NCBI GenBank assembly: GCA_964304625.1
Contig: OZ199838.1
Coordinates: 2,604,001 to 2,668,000 of the forward strand
Direction: 5' to 3'
Source: Kudoa neothunni
Taxonomy: Eukaryota; Cnidaria
DNA length: 64,000 nt
Position 1 is the first letter of the stretch; the number at the start of each line of letters is the position of its first letter. Below, in pieces: positions 50,876-63,082 of the stretch. Below the pieces are notes generated by a model. That model was not told the DNA's origin. It made no database searches and saw nothing but the letters and a program-made list of their open reading frames with translations. The position numbers were made by a program, and so were the translations under genes.

Positions 50876-53603
50876 ATGGGGTTCAGTTTATGGATAATAT
50901 TTTTTAGTATTTTCACCCTAAGCCGAAGTAAAGCAGAGTATCCAGAGATTTTGGTCTATATTTGATTATTAGGTGAAAATCTGAACCAAGTCTCTAAGGT
51001 TGGAATTTTCAGCCATCTTAAAAACCATATAAAATGTCAAATGGAAATTATCGTGGCAGTGGATGACTGCTCATCGATGAGCATTTCTCAAGTGGAAAAA
51101 GAAAAAGATATTGCAAGTCGAATTGCTGCTGTAGTGGGCGAACACAAAACAATCTCAATGAAGCTGATAACCACATCCAAAGACATCAACGAAGACGATA
51201 ACACTGAAAAGGGTGGTTTAAACAATTAAAGAAAAAATACAATCAATAAAACGACATGGTATACCTATTTTTGTCGAATATAGAGTATATTTAAAAGATA
51301 AGTTTTGAGTAAAATAATTACTAGTTAATAAAACTAAATTTCTACTTATTTAATTCAGAAAAATATTATATTTTATAAGAAAATTTAATTTCCTTACCAA
51401 TTATTAATTAAAATTGGCGTATAACGATTATGGACATATTTGTTGAGTCTTACGCGAAATAAATATAGACAAAAGAAGTTGTCTTGAGGACGTTTTTGTG
51501 ACAGCTGAAGAGAAATTCTATTCCGAAAAAAGCTTATTGCATACTTTGCAAGTATGTTTGCAATAACTTACTTTAATCAATGTCAATTTTATTAAGGTAC
51601 TTGTTGTGATGTCCAACGGCGAAACATATTGTGGAGGAAAAGATTTGGTAGAAGACGCAGCGTTACAATTACGCAAAAAGGGCATAGTAATTATAATGGT
51701 TGATATGGGCTCGAAGGACAAAGCAGCAACCGGTTTGGCTAAGAAGTTGGCTTCAAATTTCATGCTTTATTTCGAGTCGTCTTCGACAGGACTTCTTGAT
51801 TACATGATATTCGATCTTCATTCCAGATTCTGTAGCAGTAACTTTTGGTTTATGTAAATTTTTAATATTCATTAAATTTGGTCAAAGAATTTGCTATTCG
51901 CCAAAGAGAACATAACAGAAAATTCGGTAACCATGGAGCCTCTCCTAGCGTAGCACGAAAACCTAACCAGTATACTAACGTCTCCAAAGAAACTGACCAA
52001 TTTATCGACCATCTACTCAATTGTAAAATAATTGAAAACTCTCAATTTCTATTTTGATGTAGTCACAGCTTTAGCTCCAGAAAAACATAACAAAGCAAAG
52101 GTTCAGGAGGCTGTCGATGACGAAGACGACGCCGCTGAATCAGGTATATTATTTAGTTAATTGAAAAAAAGCATTCAGCCTCATCATATATCATTAATTA
52201 GATACTACGGATGATATCAATAAAAGATCAGCGTTGAGTATGTTTAAAATATGGTACATCAGCTGATTCACGTTGAAAAGGTGTTGATACTCTCGCAAAA
52301 TTCTTGAATCCTGCCGCATATGAAGGAGGAAATGGTAAACAATACATGGTTGACGACGCCCACGAAATTGACGCTGAATACCTTGCGGGTCAAACCAACA
52401 GACTGATAAGTTATGGCATCAAAAAATGTATTTTACATACAATTGAAATTAAAACCCCTAAGGTTTTCAATATTAACGTCATTTTAGTGATCAAATTCAT
52501 CCATAAGAAAATAAAAGAACGCCGTATTTTGCATTCGGATATAACATAATAACATTGATTATGACAGATGAACAAAATCTGTTGAAAAAAGAAAACGATT
52601 CAACTAACTCAGAGAATAATGCTGAATCCATGTCTACCGATAATAGCGACGCTTCAAGCGCTGATGCGGCACCCGAAGAACGTTCACTAAGTATATATTT
52701 TAAATTGTAGTTTTAAAATTAATTAATTAATTAATTAATTAATAGTAGGGGGAGGAAATTTATCTAACGATAACAATGTTGATTTGTAATTTTGATTAAA
52801 TGTCACTTATGATTGTGTGAAATAAAGAATTGATCTACTTGAATCAGCCTGGAAAATTAGACGATTCAGCTATCAATTCTGTAGCTACAGAACTACTTAG
52901 CAACTATGAAGGTCCAACTGCTGAGGAAATGGTAAACATTGTTAGTCCCAACAGCAAACTCCTCAAAAACGGTGATCAATCAGCTGATGTTTCCATAAAA
53001 ACATCCGGCGATCTCACACACAGTATCACTTCATATTGATAGCTCATTTATAACAATTATAATTCGATTAGTTTTATATCAAAAAGTCTACACTATGGAT
53101 GGTCTAGCAGAAAGCACCTCTCTACCAAGTATAGTTTTACACTTATTGTCACCAGTTGTTCACTAAAACAATTCTAATTGTTTTAAAAGTTTGCCCCAAT
53201 TCCGACATTGCTAAATTCCAGTGTACTAACAAGAATGCATTTTTGTTGTTTCCTCTCACCGAAAAGTTATCTCCTCTCAATCTTATGGATAAACAAAAAT
53301 CTCTAAATGAAAAATTGTGTCAATGTCACAAATTGACTATTTCTAAAAAATACGAAATATTTGGATTTGACGACGAAGGTATTTGTAGCTCTTAGATTAA
53401 TCGGGAGTCGTTTTGTTAACAATGATAATTATGACAATGTAGGAAGATGTGTTGGTGCAAGTAAAGCTATTACTAACACCCTAATTGAGGAGCACGCAGC
53501 CGACGATTGTCTCGATGTTGACCTAAAACCTTGTGGAAATAAAAAACTATGTATTGGCAATGCCAATTCATTCTATCTTTATTTCACCAAGCCCACCAAC
53601 TAG
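50876..53603 (+). CDS. secreted vWA protein with acidic linker and Cys-rich C-terminal module
   Basis: The start ATG at 50876 opens a signal peptide (MGFSLWIIFFSIFTL). It splices (GTAAAG to ATTAG) to CQMEIIVAVDDCSSM, the first vWA strand. A small exon at about 51456-51550 (DKRSCLEDVF) and a third from 51600 (VLVVMSNGETYCGG, IVIIMVDMGS) complete the domain, with the same three-exon plan as the minus-strand vWA genes. Then come Glu/Asp/Ser-rich linkers (EAVDDEDDAAES, STDNSDASSADAAPEER), an exon at about 52830-53039 and Cys-rich exons. The latter read VCPNSDIAKFQC, LCQCHKLTISKKYEIFGF and CLDVDLKPCGNKKLCIGN, ending TAG at 53603. These cysteines align with the tail of the 30.6-kb gene. Middle splice joins are approximate. 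The metal-site motif DxSxS is imperfect (DCSSM). Its role is unknown; extracellular adhesion is the natural guess. Confidence 0.7.
52715..52743. repeat. AATT tetranucleotide run in an intron
   Basis: About seven tandem AATT units within a putative intron of the plus-strand vWA gene. Confidence 0.85.
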
Positions 53604-56600
53604 AAGGAACATTTTTAAGCAAGTCTTTTAGTCAAAAAGCTTATTTTCTTAGAGTTTAATATTAGATCGTATTCAACTTAGACTCAGTTACTTATTGAGA
53701 TATTTAGGAATTTCGTTTTTTTCATTACCCGCCCATGGCTTCCAGTTGGTCTACCCTGAGTTTATTTTTACTCTAGATTTAAAAAGATGTGTAGTTTAGA
53801 GTGAGTAGATACTTAATCAGGAGTACACTTTACATGATAATTGCTTGCGTGGGATTCTGTATAATGCGAAATGCGTTCTTACAGGGTGTATTTTTATTAT
53901 TTGGAAAAGTTGATTAAAAAATCGTATTTACTTTATTAATTTTAATCTTTATTTTTCCCATATCACTTCCTTTCTGCCGTGTGCGATTAGAGGTCCTGGA
54001 GTTACGGACACCAACTAAAAACAAATACCGAATCACTTTTCAAAGTCAAACTTTTCCACTATCTATTTGGAGATATTAATTCCAAAATTTACAAAAAAGA
54101 TTATGAAATTAAACTCGTTTCTTTTTTCATTCAACTCATGAATAATGTGGACCCACGTTATTCTATTTTATTTATTACTGAACAATAATATTTTATAATA
54201 TTTGAGATAATAACAAAAATTTTTCAAATTTCACCATAACCATAATAAAACCCGACTGTCTCGTGTTTTAACGGTAATCAACGAAAATCCTCTTCATTGT
54301 GACATTCCCGCATCTTATTTAACTTCATTATTATAATAATTAGAAACTGTCAACAAAAAACACCATTATTGGAAATTCTCTACTTTATTATAATTATTGT
54401 AACATATAATTCAGTTATAACAAAATTGAGCCTAATCCAAAGAAATGCAAGTTGCAATAAAATAAAATAATTGGGGACTTATTATTCGATGTACCAATAT
54501 TTGTATTAAAATCTTAATTAAATGAAATATTTTATTTTATGAAGTCTAAAGAGCTTATTTCTTGCATTATTACAATGCAACATGTTGAAGACCATTTCAT
54601 TTATTTGAAGCATCGTAAAACACGTTACTACAATATTTTTAGTTATATAATAAAACTATTTTTTTATTATACTTATTTTTAGTTGATAAATTTTTTTCAT
54701 ATATTTTTGAGAATAAACGAAAGATATAATGAGCTATTTACAGAGAGATTTTATTCAATTATTTTTTAAGATAATTTTTTTAAGAATTGCATCCCTCTAA
54801 ATTATTTAATAGTTAAGACAAAAAATCTAGCGACGATAATAAACTAATTTTAAAAATATTAACATACGTAATATGTGAAAATAAAGTTAGAGTAGTTTTT
54901 ATCGGTTTGCTTTGTTTTTAATTGCAATCAATAAAAGTTCCAAATAAATTATGACGTGATCTCAGACGATTGATTTTATACACTTTGTGGATAGTTTTCT
55001 CAATATTAATTCTGATTTTCTCTAATGTATATATTAACAAATATATCAAACTTTATGATAGTTTTAACACAAATCATTCGCTGTAAATGTAAATGACGCA
55101 AAATATATGCTCAAGTCACGTGACTCGCGATCTAGCATACTTTTTCTAATAATCTGTTGATCAAAATTCCACTATTCTCAGAAAAATTAGAAATATAGCG
55201 ACAAGAAAAAGCAAAAACCTAAAACAAGTAGAATTAAAAACAACAAATTATAAAACAATTAGAAAATCCTCCATAAAAAAAACACCATGATGGCTACTGT
55301 TAAACATTATAATATATCAAATATAGCAACTTTAAACGGTAATCTCCAAAAAAAGGATCATTTTCGAATGTTATTAGAACTGGAAATGGATATATATGTT
55401 ACAGAGAATCACAAAATATGACACAATCCAATATAACTGTTTTTCCGTTATATAGTTTTGTTCTCATTAATATTTTATCGACCAAAAATCCTCCACTTTT
55501 TTCTTTTACATTCCCAAAATGGAATATTAATTATTGTGTGCACGCGCAATAAAGTATGTAAAATTTATTACCTTGTGTATAAAATAAGATGGCGATATCG
55601 CATAATTAAATGTTTATCTTCCTTGTATTATTGAATCTAGTTATTTAAGTCATTTGTTAATAATTTAAGAATAGTCATTTAACCAAAGATCCAAGTAATA
55701 TTAAAAAAAGTAAAATCTAAAAAAATATTAATCAAACTTAAATAACATTAGATTGATTAAAATTGGAACCACTTGAAAACAACCACCTAACAGACTGGCT
55801 GTCTGTCTGCGATGAGGGAAAAAATGAAGACCTAAGTCTTCAAAATTATTAAAATTTTAGAATTGTACGATAAAAAGTTGTTATAATTGTTCGTCTAAAA
55901 GTATAAAATTACAACTATAAGCGGATAATGAGATATTTGCGAAATCTACGAATGGACATTCAATTTTTTGAGTATAATTTCCATTAATACCGCCAAAAAT
56001 GCTCAAACCATTGAAAGAAAGCTTTATTTAAACATATACTGCATACAATTATTTTAAAAATCGAAAAGAATTGTATTTTAGATTTATATAGGTATTATAA
56101 AAATGGTGTAACTATGCGAAGACTATGATTGTTTCCATGAGAGAGTAAAGCATATTTACTTGTCATTTAGTAAGTTGAAAAATCAAGACATTTCAACTAA
56201 ATATCATAATTTTTTCCCTCAATTTATGCAGTTCAATTATAGTAAATGGATATGTATATTCAATGTGTTTCGGGTTATAGTTCAGTTACTTTATTCATGT
56301 TTACCCCATGTTTTTTTATTCAGAGTATTCCAAAAAATGTGAACCATTTCTAACTTAAATATAATAAAATTCCTATGGGTAGTTTTAGTAGAAAGTAAGG
56401 AAATTTTAGATAAGTTAATTAAATTGCACGCGCGAATTATATGAAGATGTGTGATTCTAATGATTTCATTGATGAATTTTGTTTATCAGGGAATGAAAAT
56501 CATGTTGTTGAAGAAAATGTCTTCTCATCGATGTTTCTTCCTGAAAAAATTGACCACAGAGACATTTCGTTAAAAACTAGAGATACCGCCATGCCTCCAA

Positions 56601-57632
56601 TCATCACCAAATAGAACCCGTTGTAGCAGCATTTTTGTATTCCATGAGAAGTATATGTTGGTGTTTTATGTTCCTAATAGATCAAAATGTGTGATTTTCG
56701 TAAAAAAATCGTTGAACAATTAAACCAAACATTGTTGACAACAAATTCCACAAACAAGAACCTCCTCTTAATGTAAAGCGAGAAACTGTCAAGAATTCTT
56801 TTGATGTTTTTTTTAATATTTCAACTGGCGCGACACGTTTAATTCCGCTGAATTAACGCAATTATTTTATTAATGAACATCAATGTGTACCGACACAAGA
56901 CGGATCGTAAACTAAGTCGGTTATCGCGTGTGGATTACGTCAAAATTTAATATGCATATGCAAGTGGTTCATCCACTTGTAATTAAACATTATTCTATAA
57001 TATTGATTATTAGATTTTTTAAAGTGTTATAATTCAAAAAAATATTGGGCGAAATTTACCCCAAGGTCCACCATTACACGTTCATCGTTTTAGGGATCAA
57101 TAGAAGGTTAAACTGTACACTGGTACTGAAAAGGTTTGGCTATAGTAAAAGTAGTATAATTCGATTCTTAACCTTATGTAATCGTTAAGTTTACATAAGA
57201 TACTTTAAAAAATTATGGCAGCGAAATTTTTGCTACAACATTCATTCTTTATTTCTAATTACAAAGTGTACAAAATTTATTGTAGCAAATTTTTTAAAAG
57301 TATCTCTATTGTGTATGTACATTCAAAGAACAATTATAATCACAGTGTTTTTAAAATGCAAGAAATAACTGGAAAAATAATCGTAATGAGAATTTTATGA
57401 AACGTTTCAAGAATACTACTCGCAGTCAAGAGGAATCAAGCTAATAAATCATTGCCATAAATAAAATAAGAAATGTTTCATAAACTAAATTTTTATCAAA
57501 TACTAAAAATATTTTCTTCCATTTTATTACATTTGTGTTTAGAACCACGAATTAATTCAAGGATAAGAATTCATAGACTTTGATCAAATCAGATAAATTT
57601 CTAAGATAATGTTCACAAAATTGCACAATGAT
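53604..57632. other. intergenic, one small open frame
   Basis: AT-rich noncoding sequence between convergent genes. The only protein-like stretch I notice is the 57-codon frame at 56441-56614. Confidence 0.45.
56441..56614 (+). CDS. possible small ORF or relic exon, unidentified
   Basis: The ATG-initiated 57-codon frame reads acidic then basic (CDSNDFIDEFCLSGNENH, then IDHRDISLKTRDTAMPP) and stops at TAG. Its amino-acid mix is unlike random translation of this AT-rich DNA. No splice donor precedes the stop and there is no recognised homologue. It could be a transposon-derived fragment, since acidic N termini are common in such proteins, or a true microprotein. Confidence 0.25.
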   Translation: MKMCDSNDFIDEFCLSGNENHVVEENVFSSMFLPEKIDHRDISLKTRDTAMPPIITK

Positions 57633-58103
57633 TTATTGGGAGTTTGCAGGTAACTCTTCAATAATAGTCAAATCTGGAAGGTGTCTAAAAATACAATCAA
57701 TAAAACCGTACATAAGGAGTGCTAGTAACAACGAATCCAGTTTCAATTCTTTGGAACCATATCCAACGTTGGCAGTATCCATCAATAGGGGAATATTACT
57801 ATCTCGTTTGAGTTGGGGTCTACTCTTGTTGGTAAGGACCTATCGCAGCTAACACTCAGATAAAATACCGCTTTCTTAATAGTATCACTCCACACGTCAC
57901 CAAAATGATAGCCATTAACACCACAGAAACAATAATGATAGACAACCACACCCTATCGTCTAAAGAAGACGAAATATTATTTCAAATATCGTGTTGCTGG
58001 AGATGCCGACCAACTATATCATACCAATCCAATAATGTAACCCGACATCCTCTTCAGCAACGCTCGAGTTGTTATTCCCGCTAATAGCCATCAAACTTAG
58101 CAT
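57633..58103 (-). CDS. small single-pass membrane protein, unidentified (119 residues)
   Basis: Three exons (58103-58025, 57959-57869, 57822-57633) join through GT-AG introns of 65 and 46 bp into exactly 360 bases including the stop. A short polar N terminus with NNNSS (possible glycosylation) and acidic residues precedes a strongly hydrophobic segment (WLSIIIVSVVLMAIILV). The basic stop-transfer run LLRKRRPQLKR follows. A cytoplasmic-type tail contains VGYGSKELKLDS and a second hydrophobic patch (LLLALLMYGF). There is no cleaved signal peptide, so a type III orientation is likely. It begins only 188 bp downstream of the NUDC stop on the same strand. I do not recognise the family. An alternative is that it is the 3' end of a longer receptor, but an in-frame TAA just before the ATG argues against that. 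Confidence 0.6.
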
Positions 58104-58291
58104 TTAAATACTTCCCTATCAACAACGCCAACTAACTACTATCGCAGTCTGATTATCAAGCCCAATCTAGCTTCGTTTGATTAAACATTACGAACCAAAA
58201 ACACAAATGACAAACACACAAATATTCATTCAGTTCAATGATAGATAGATAAATAACAAACAGTTTCGAATGGAATACTATCAAAAATATG

Positions 58292-60664
58292 TTATCCAAT
58301 CTTAGCGTTTGAGAAATCCATTTCGGGATGCTGTTCCATGAACCTAAAAAGAATGGTGTTATCAAAGAGATAGATACAACTCAATATCGAAGATTAAAAA
58401 AACAAAAGTAGTTCTGATCGATACACACCATAACCTCAGCAGTTAGAAATCTAGAACACCACTCAACGTCCATACGCATTGCAACGACAGATCAGTTGAG
58501 AGGTGTCCAATCCCACATATCGGATTATTTCAGTACCCCTGCGTTTATCATCATTTGATTAGGCGAGCACACAATCAATATTATTATCATTAATATTTGA
58601 TATGGTTATTCACCCGGATAATATTCGCTGTTTCATGTAAACTAACTCACTTTAACGTTTCATAATTAAAAAAATGATTGAATTTATAAACTAACCTACA
58701 AATTTTTTTTAATTAAAAAAAGTGCGCAACTAGATATTAAATAACGCTTCGACGAAAGTCGATTTGTTTTATTTAATACGAATATTTTAAAAAATAATAA
58801 AAGTATTAATAGAATGCTAATTACCCTGATTAATTCCAAATCCTTATCGATTGAGCATACAAAGTTAATAATACGGTCTTTCCATTCGCGGAATTATTAA
58901 AATATGTGTGTAATGTTAAAATTTTTAATCAATTCAAATATGTCTATTGACCTCTAAAACCACTCTCTTCCTTACATTTTAACGGTCACATTAATAACTT
59001 TTGGCACGCAATGATGATTAATAAGTTACCAACTCTATTTGATTATTTGATTACTAGCAAAAGTGAATTTATATGGAATCCGTATTAATCGTGCGCGTGC
59101 GCATTTCAAATTGCAATTAAATACATAATGAACGAATACAGCAGCAGCAGCAGCAGCAATTATGTTAATCCGCGGGAATAACCTCTATTATATTGTCGAT
59201 ATTATTATTTAACATTAATTATGCAAGTGAGAAGATACGATTTGAGCATGCGTTGTTTGTCCAGTTCTTCCGACGTAGGTAAACCCATCTGTGCAGTCCA
59301 AATGAGATAATTAAAGTCGATCACGTGATTACCTCCTTTTGTCGTTGGTCGAACATCATTTTTTCAACCATGGTTCTAGTTTCGCCGTCAAGATCAGACA
59401 ACTAATATAATAATAATAATAACAACAATAATTATTATTATTATTATCATCACTAGGGAGAGTAATTATAATGTGATTGTTACCTTGGAATTAGGAGGTA
59501 CAATTTTCTTAACATTTATTTCAGGATCGGTCGTTACCAATTTTGGCCACCAACCTGTGGCATCAATCTACAGCACAGTTGTTTAAAAAATTGCATTTCG
59601 AGACAACGCTAACCTTTTCCATGTCTATTCGAATAAGACGACCATTGTCCTCTATTGTCCATACGGATTCATCCGCTAATACCTAAACAATTGGGAATCA
59701 ATACGTGAACACTAAAAAATTAGTACTTCGCTATACAATTCGCCATCAATTAGTGGTTGAGTATTGTTTTTAATTTTAACAGTAATCCTCTACAACACAT
59801 AATTTCAATGGAATTTTATCAAATCCTTTCTGTAAATCACACACATACCTTTCTTTTGATAACAATATCAACCATTTTTCTGGTTACACAGCTGTCCATT
59901 GGCACAAAAATCTTTAATAATTTTATAACGTGCTCACTAGTTGATAAATACCTCGACCTCTTTGAGTGTTTGACCCCATGAGTATTTCTCAAAAGTGCAC
60001 CCATTTGATTCGTTTGGAAGCAACTTCCCAGCCTCCTCGCTGTCCTCTTTCGATTTCTACAACGACAATTAATCCGCGTGGTTCCATAACATTGTAACAC
60101 GTGTGATCCAATTCATAAAAAACAAAAGTTAACAATTATTTGAAGTTGTATAAATCAAATAATTCACAACTAACAAATAACAATGCGGAAATCATATAAA
60201 GTTTTAAATACGAAGGTTTACGATTTTGACTGAAAACATAATTAGACAACATATCAATTGGAAAAAGTACCGACAATTTTGGCGGGTCTGCTTTCGCGGT
60301 TGAATTCTCCACATCATCTATCTCCACAATATCCGGTTCGGGTTGAATCGATTTGGTTGGCGGAAACGTGCGCTTTTTGTTCTCCAACGCGATTCTTTGA
60401 ACATCCTGAAAAGCGCTTAACACAATCTACAATTCCTTTTAGAGATAAAATAGTTGACCATTTGAATCACACCTTCTCAGCTACCGATGGATCGGGATTA
60501 CCGACAAAGAAATCAGTTTTTCGCCTGAAAAATTGGAACACTTCTTTGATCAGCTTTATCGACTATTGATATTTAATGACTTATTTAAAAATCACTTGCT
60601 GTGGACCACCCTCCATTTGCTGTGCAACGGAGAGAAAGATTGCATCAAACCTACCTTCTTCCAT
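58292..60664 (-). CDS. NUDC: Nuclear distribution protein NUDC
   Basis: CS-domain co-chaperone for dynein/LIS1 function in mitosis and nuclear migration. The start is ATG 60664 (MEEGRFDAIFLSVAQQ, matching FDGMLLAMAQQHEGG). Next come VFQFFRRKTDFFVG (family FFSFLRRKTDFFIGG) and a charged linker. The CS domain spans several small exons: CTFEKYSWGQTLKEVE, IFVPMDSCVTRKMVDIVI, QPLIDGELYSEV, DESVWTIEDNGRLIRIDMEK, and WWPKLVTTDPEINVKK. The conserved C terminus follows: LSDLDGETRTMVEKMMFDQR, MGLPTSEELDKQRML and FMEQHPEMDFSNAKIG, with stop TAA at 58292-58294. The last intron (about 890 bp) is far longer than the rest and contains a short CAG run. Full-length and apparently functional. Confidence 0.92.
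59139..59158. repeat. CAG trinucleotide run in the last NUDC intron
   Basis: About six CAG/GCA units at roughly this position. An ATT/AAT-rich palindromic stretch follows near 59407-59450. Confidence 0.8.
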
Positions 60665-61318
60665 TTTTACCAACGCACGTGACGCGTTACCATAAGGATT
60701 ATGGTCCTGCTCGTGAGTGATCGCCCTCAGTTATTAAAAAATACCTGGTGTGTGTGCTCTAAATAAAATTTATACATTATGCTAATTTTCACAATGATGA
60801 CTGTTTATAAATCTTCGCGCTTGCGTAATAATAAGAAATTCAAAGTTGTAGGCGTCGGCTTTATTTTGTCAATGTTTCAACTGGCTATAGTGATCAATTT
60901 AACAATAATTTCTCCGTCAATTAGCTATAGCGATCAATTTAACAATATTTTCTCCGTCAATGAGTTTATTTAGGTGGAGCTAATTTTGTTGGAAATTCAC
61001 ATGTTACCTCCATGGATTTTTGCATGAATCGATTTATAAAATTTTCTCTTGCGTATTTGCGTATAATGGTTGAAAAGGAAATTATTAGAAAAATATTCAG
61101 AGGTTAAGTGGGTGTTGGATTAGCTATTGAGCCATTCGACTACTATAGGAGATCACTTAACACTTTAATAATCATGCTAGGTTAACCATTAGATGAAAAG
61201 CGCTGAGACTTTTATTGCAAAATTTTAGATTCGGTGTGATTGCTTCAATCACATTATTTGTTTTTGGAACAAATCTCCGATACAACATACAACGCATAGC
61301 AGAGCGACGTTCTCCGCA
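60665..61318. promoter_or_regulatory. divergent intergenic region of NUDC and GSS
   Basis: A 654-bp gap between two housekeeping genes transcribed away from each other, so it should contain both promoters. I see no clear core-promoter motif. It contains a 38-bp tandem duplication at 60886-60961. Confidence 0.45.
60886..60961. repeat. two-copy 38-bp tandem duplication
   Basis: Copies start at 60886 and 60924. They share gctatag-gatcaatttaacaa and tttctccgtcaat with only a few differences. It lies in the shared NUDC/GSS upstream region. Confidence 0.85.
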
Positions 61319-63082
61319 ATGAGCGAGGAGGATTACAACAAATTTGTAGAATCTCTAAAAACCAGTGAGTTAGTTCAGGCTGGTATTGAATCTAAGGAAT
61401 ATGCTGTGCTGGAAGGGATTGTTTTTGGTGTGGATAATGCTGATCATATATCCACCACCCAGGTGATACCCCACACACTGTTTCCTTCCCCCTTCTCTTC
61501 CAATTGTATGGCCAAAGCGAAACACCTTCAAAAAGCACTCAACATGATGATTTATGTGATGGGAAATGATGTGGACTTTCTGGTGAACTCACTCGCTGGT
61601 TCCGAAAAAAACGATCATTTCACTAGCAGACTTTTGGGAATTTTGCGATCCAAAAAATACGAACAGTTCCCTCAACTAGCATCTGCTGCCATCCTACGAA
61701 CCGATTATATGGTCGAGAACAATGGTGCAGATTCGTCACAATCCCCACAATCACTCAAACAAATAGAAATGAATACTATTTCGGTCGCGTATGGCGCCCA
61801 TTCCTCTGCCGTCACAAAACTACATCGAAACGCCTTCTATTCATTGCTTCAAAATATCAAGGATCCACAACGACACTCCCAAATCAACAAATTCATTAAA
61901 TGTCTTCCTTCAAATGATGCATTGCTAGGTGAGCTGAAGCGGCTACTCAGCCCCTTGTGCTGCCATAATGATCTCGTATGTTCTAACGTGATTAACAACA
62001 TATTTAGGCATCACAAAATGCATCCAAAAGTGTTGGTTGATTTACGATGAAAATAAACAACTAATTGAAGAATTACCTGCCATTATTTTTGCGGTTCAAC
62101 CTGGAGAAAAAAATAAATTTGATCAACTCAAAATATTCTATCTCCTAAAGAACCATTTTTTGAATGATAACACACATATTGTAATTAAAAGTGTTAGTGG
62201 CGACTGCCGTTATAACCTCACATAGTTACCACCAATTTACATTCTCACACTCGATGAAATAGCTGACAGAATCGAACTCAATAAGGAGCTAGGGATTTTG
62301 ACACTCAAGTTTCCAGCCAAATCAGACAAACATGAGGTTGGTGTGGTCTATTTTAGGTATTCCACTTGAAACTATTTTTTGATCGATATATATTTGAATT
62401 AATGTCTGATTCTATTAGAAGTTGTTATGGCCCCAACGATTTCACTAGCGACAAAATTTGGAACATGAGAAAATTGATTGAGATGTCTAAAGCCATCAAA
62501 CTTCCAGACATTGGAGTGCACCTGATTGGATTTAAAAAATTCCAACAAATCCTTGCTCGTGATCACACTCTGGTGGATAAATATCTGGAACAGGCCACTG
62601 AACTCTGTCCTTCTATCGCAGATGTCAGTTCCAAAGATATTATGAACACATTTGCCACTTTCTACTCGCTAGATCCTCAAGAGGTTGACGTGGTTGAAGT
62701 GACAAGGATTGTGAAGAAAAATATTGACAATTATGTGCTCAAACCTCAACGCGAAGGTGGCGGTAACAACCTCTACGGGAAAGAAATGATGGGAGCTATC
62801 AACGATAGACTTAAAAATGGATCACTCAGCGACTACATCATTATGTCATTGATCCATCCCAAAACCTACACCAACTACAAAATTACCCACTCATCCGATA
62901 GACCTGTCCAATTCAAAACTATCTCCGAACTTGGAATCTTTGGATCCTTTATTGTGGATGCATCCAACATAGTCACATCTAATGAGGTGAATGGTCATCT
63001 CGTAAGAACTAAATCTTCAAAGATTAAAGATGGTGGTGTTTCTTCTGGAAACGCCGTTCTTGATTCACCTATTATATTCTAA
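61319..63082 (+). CDS. GSS: Glutathione synthetase
   Basis: ATP-dependent ligation of glycine to gamma-glutamylcysteine, the final step of glutathione synthesis, in the cytosol. Exon 1 is 61319-61928, with a strong GTGAGC donor. It includes RTDYMVENN and LKQIEMNTISVAYG (human RSDYM and LKQIEINTISASFG). Exon 2, from 62008, continues ITKCIQKCWLIYDENKQ (human IAKAWELYG). A phase-0 intron after about 62190 leads to an exon starting at 62226 that ends VGVVYFR. After an intron of about 60 bp, the exon from about 62419 carries KLPDIGVHLIGFKKFQQIL. It also has the Gly-rich ATP loop LKPQREGGGNNLYGKEMM, SELGIFGSFI, and the C-terminal substrate lid RTKSSKIKDGGVSSGNAVLD. The stop is TAA. All signature motifs are present, with normal length. 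The frame that runs on past 61928 is intronic. Confidence 0.95.

Noticed and set aside
61929-62050. Open frame continuing past the GSS exon 1 donor
   Set aside because: The continuation has no similarity to glutathione synthetase, while splicing 61928 to 62008 restores the conserved LGITKC segment.
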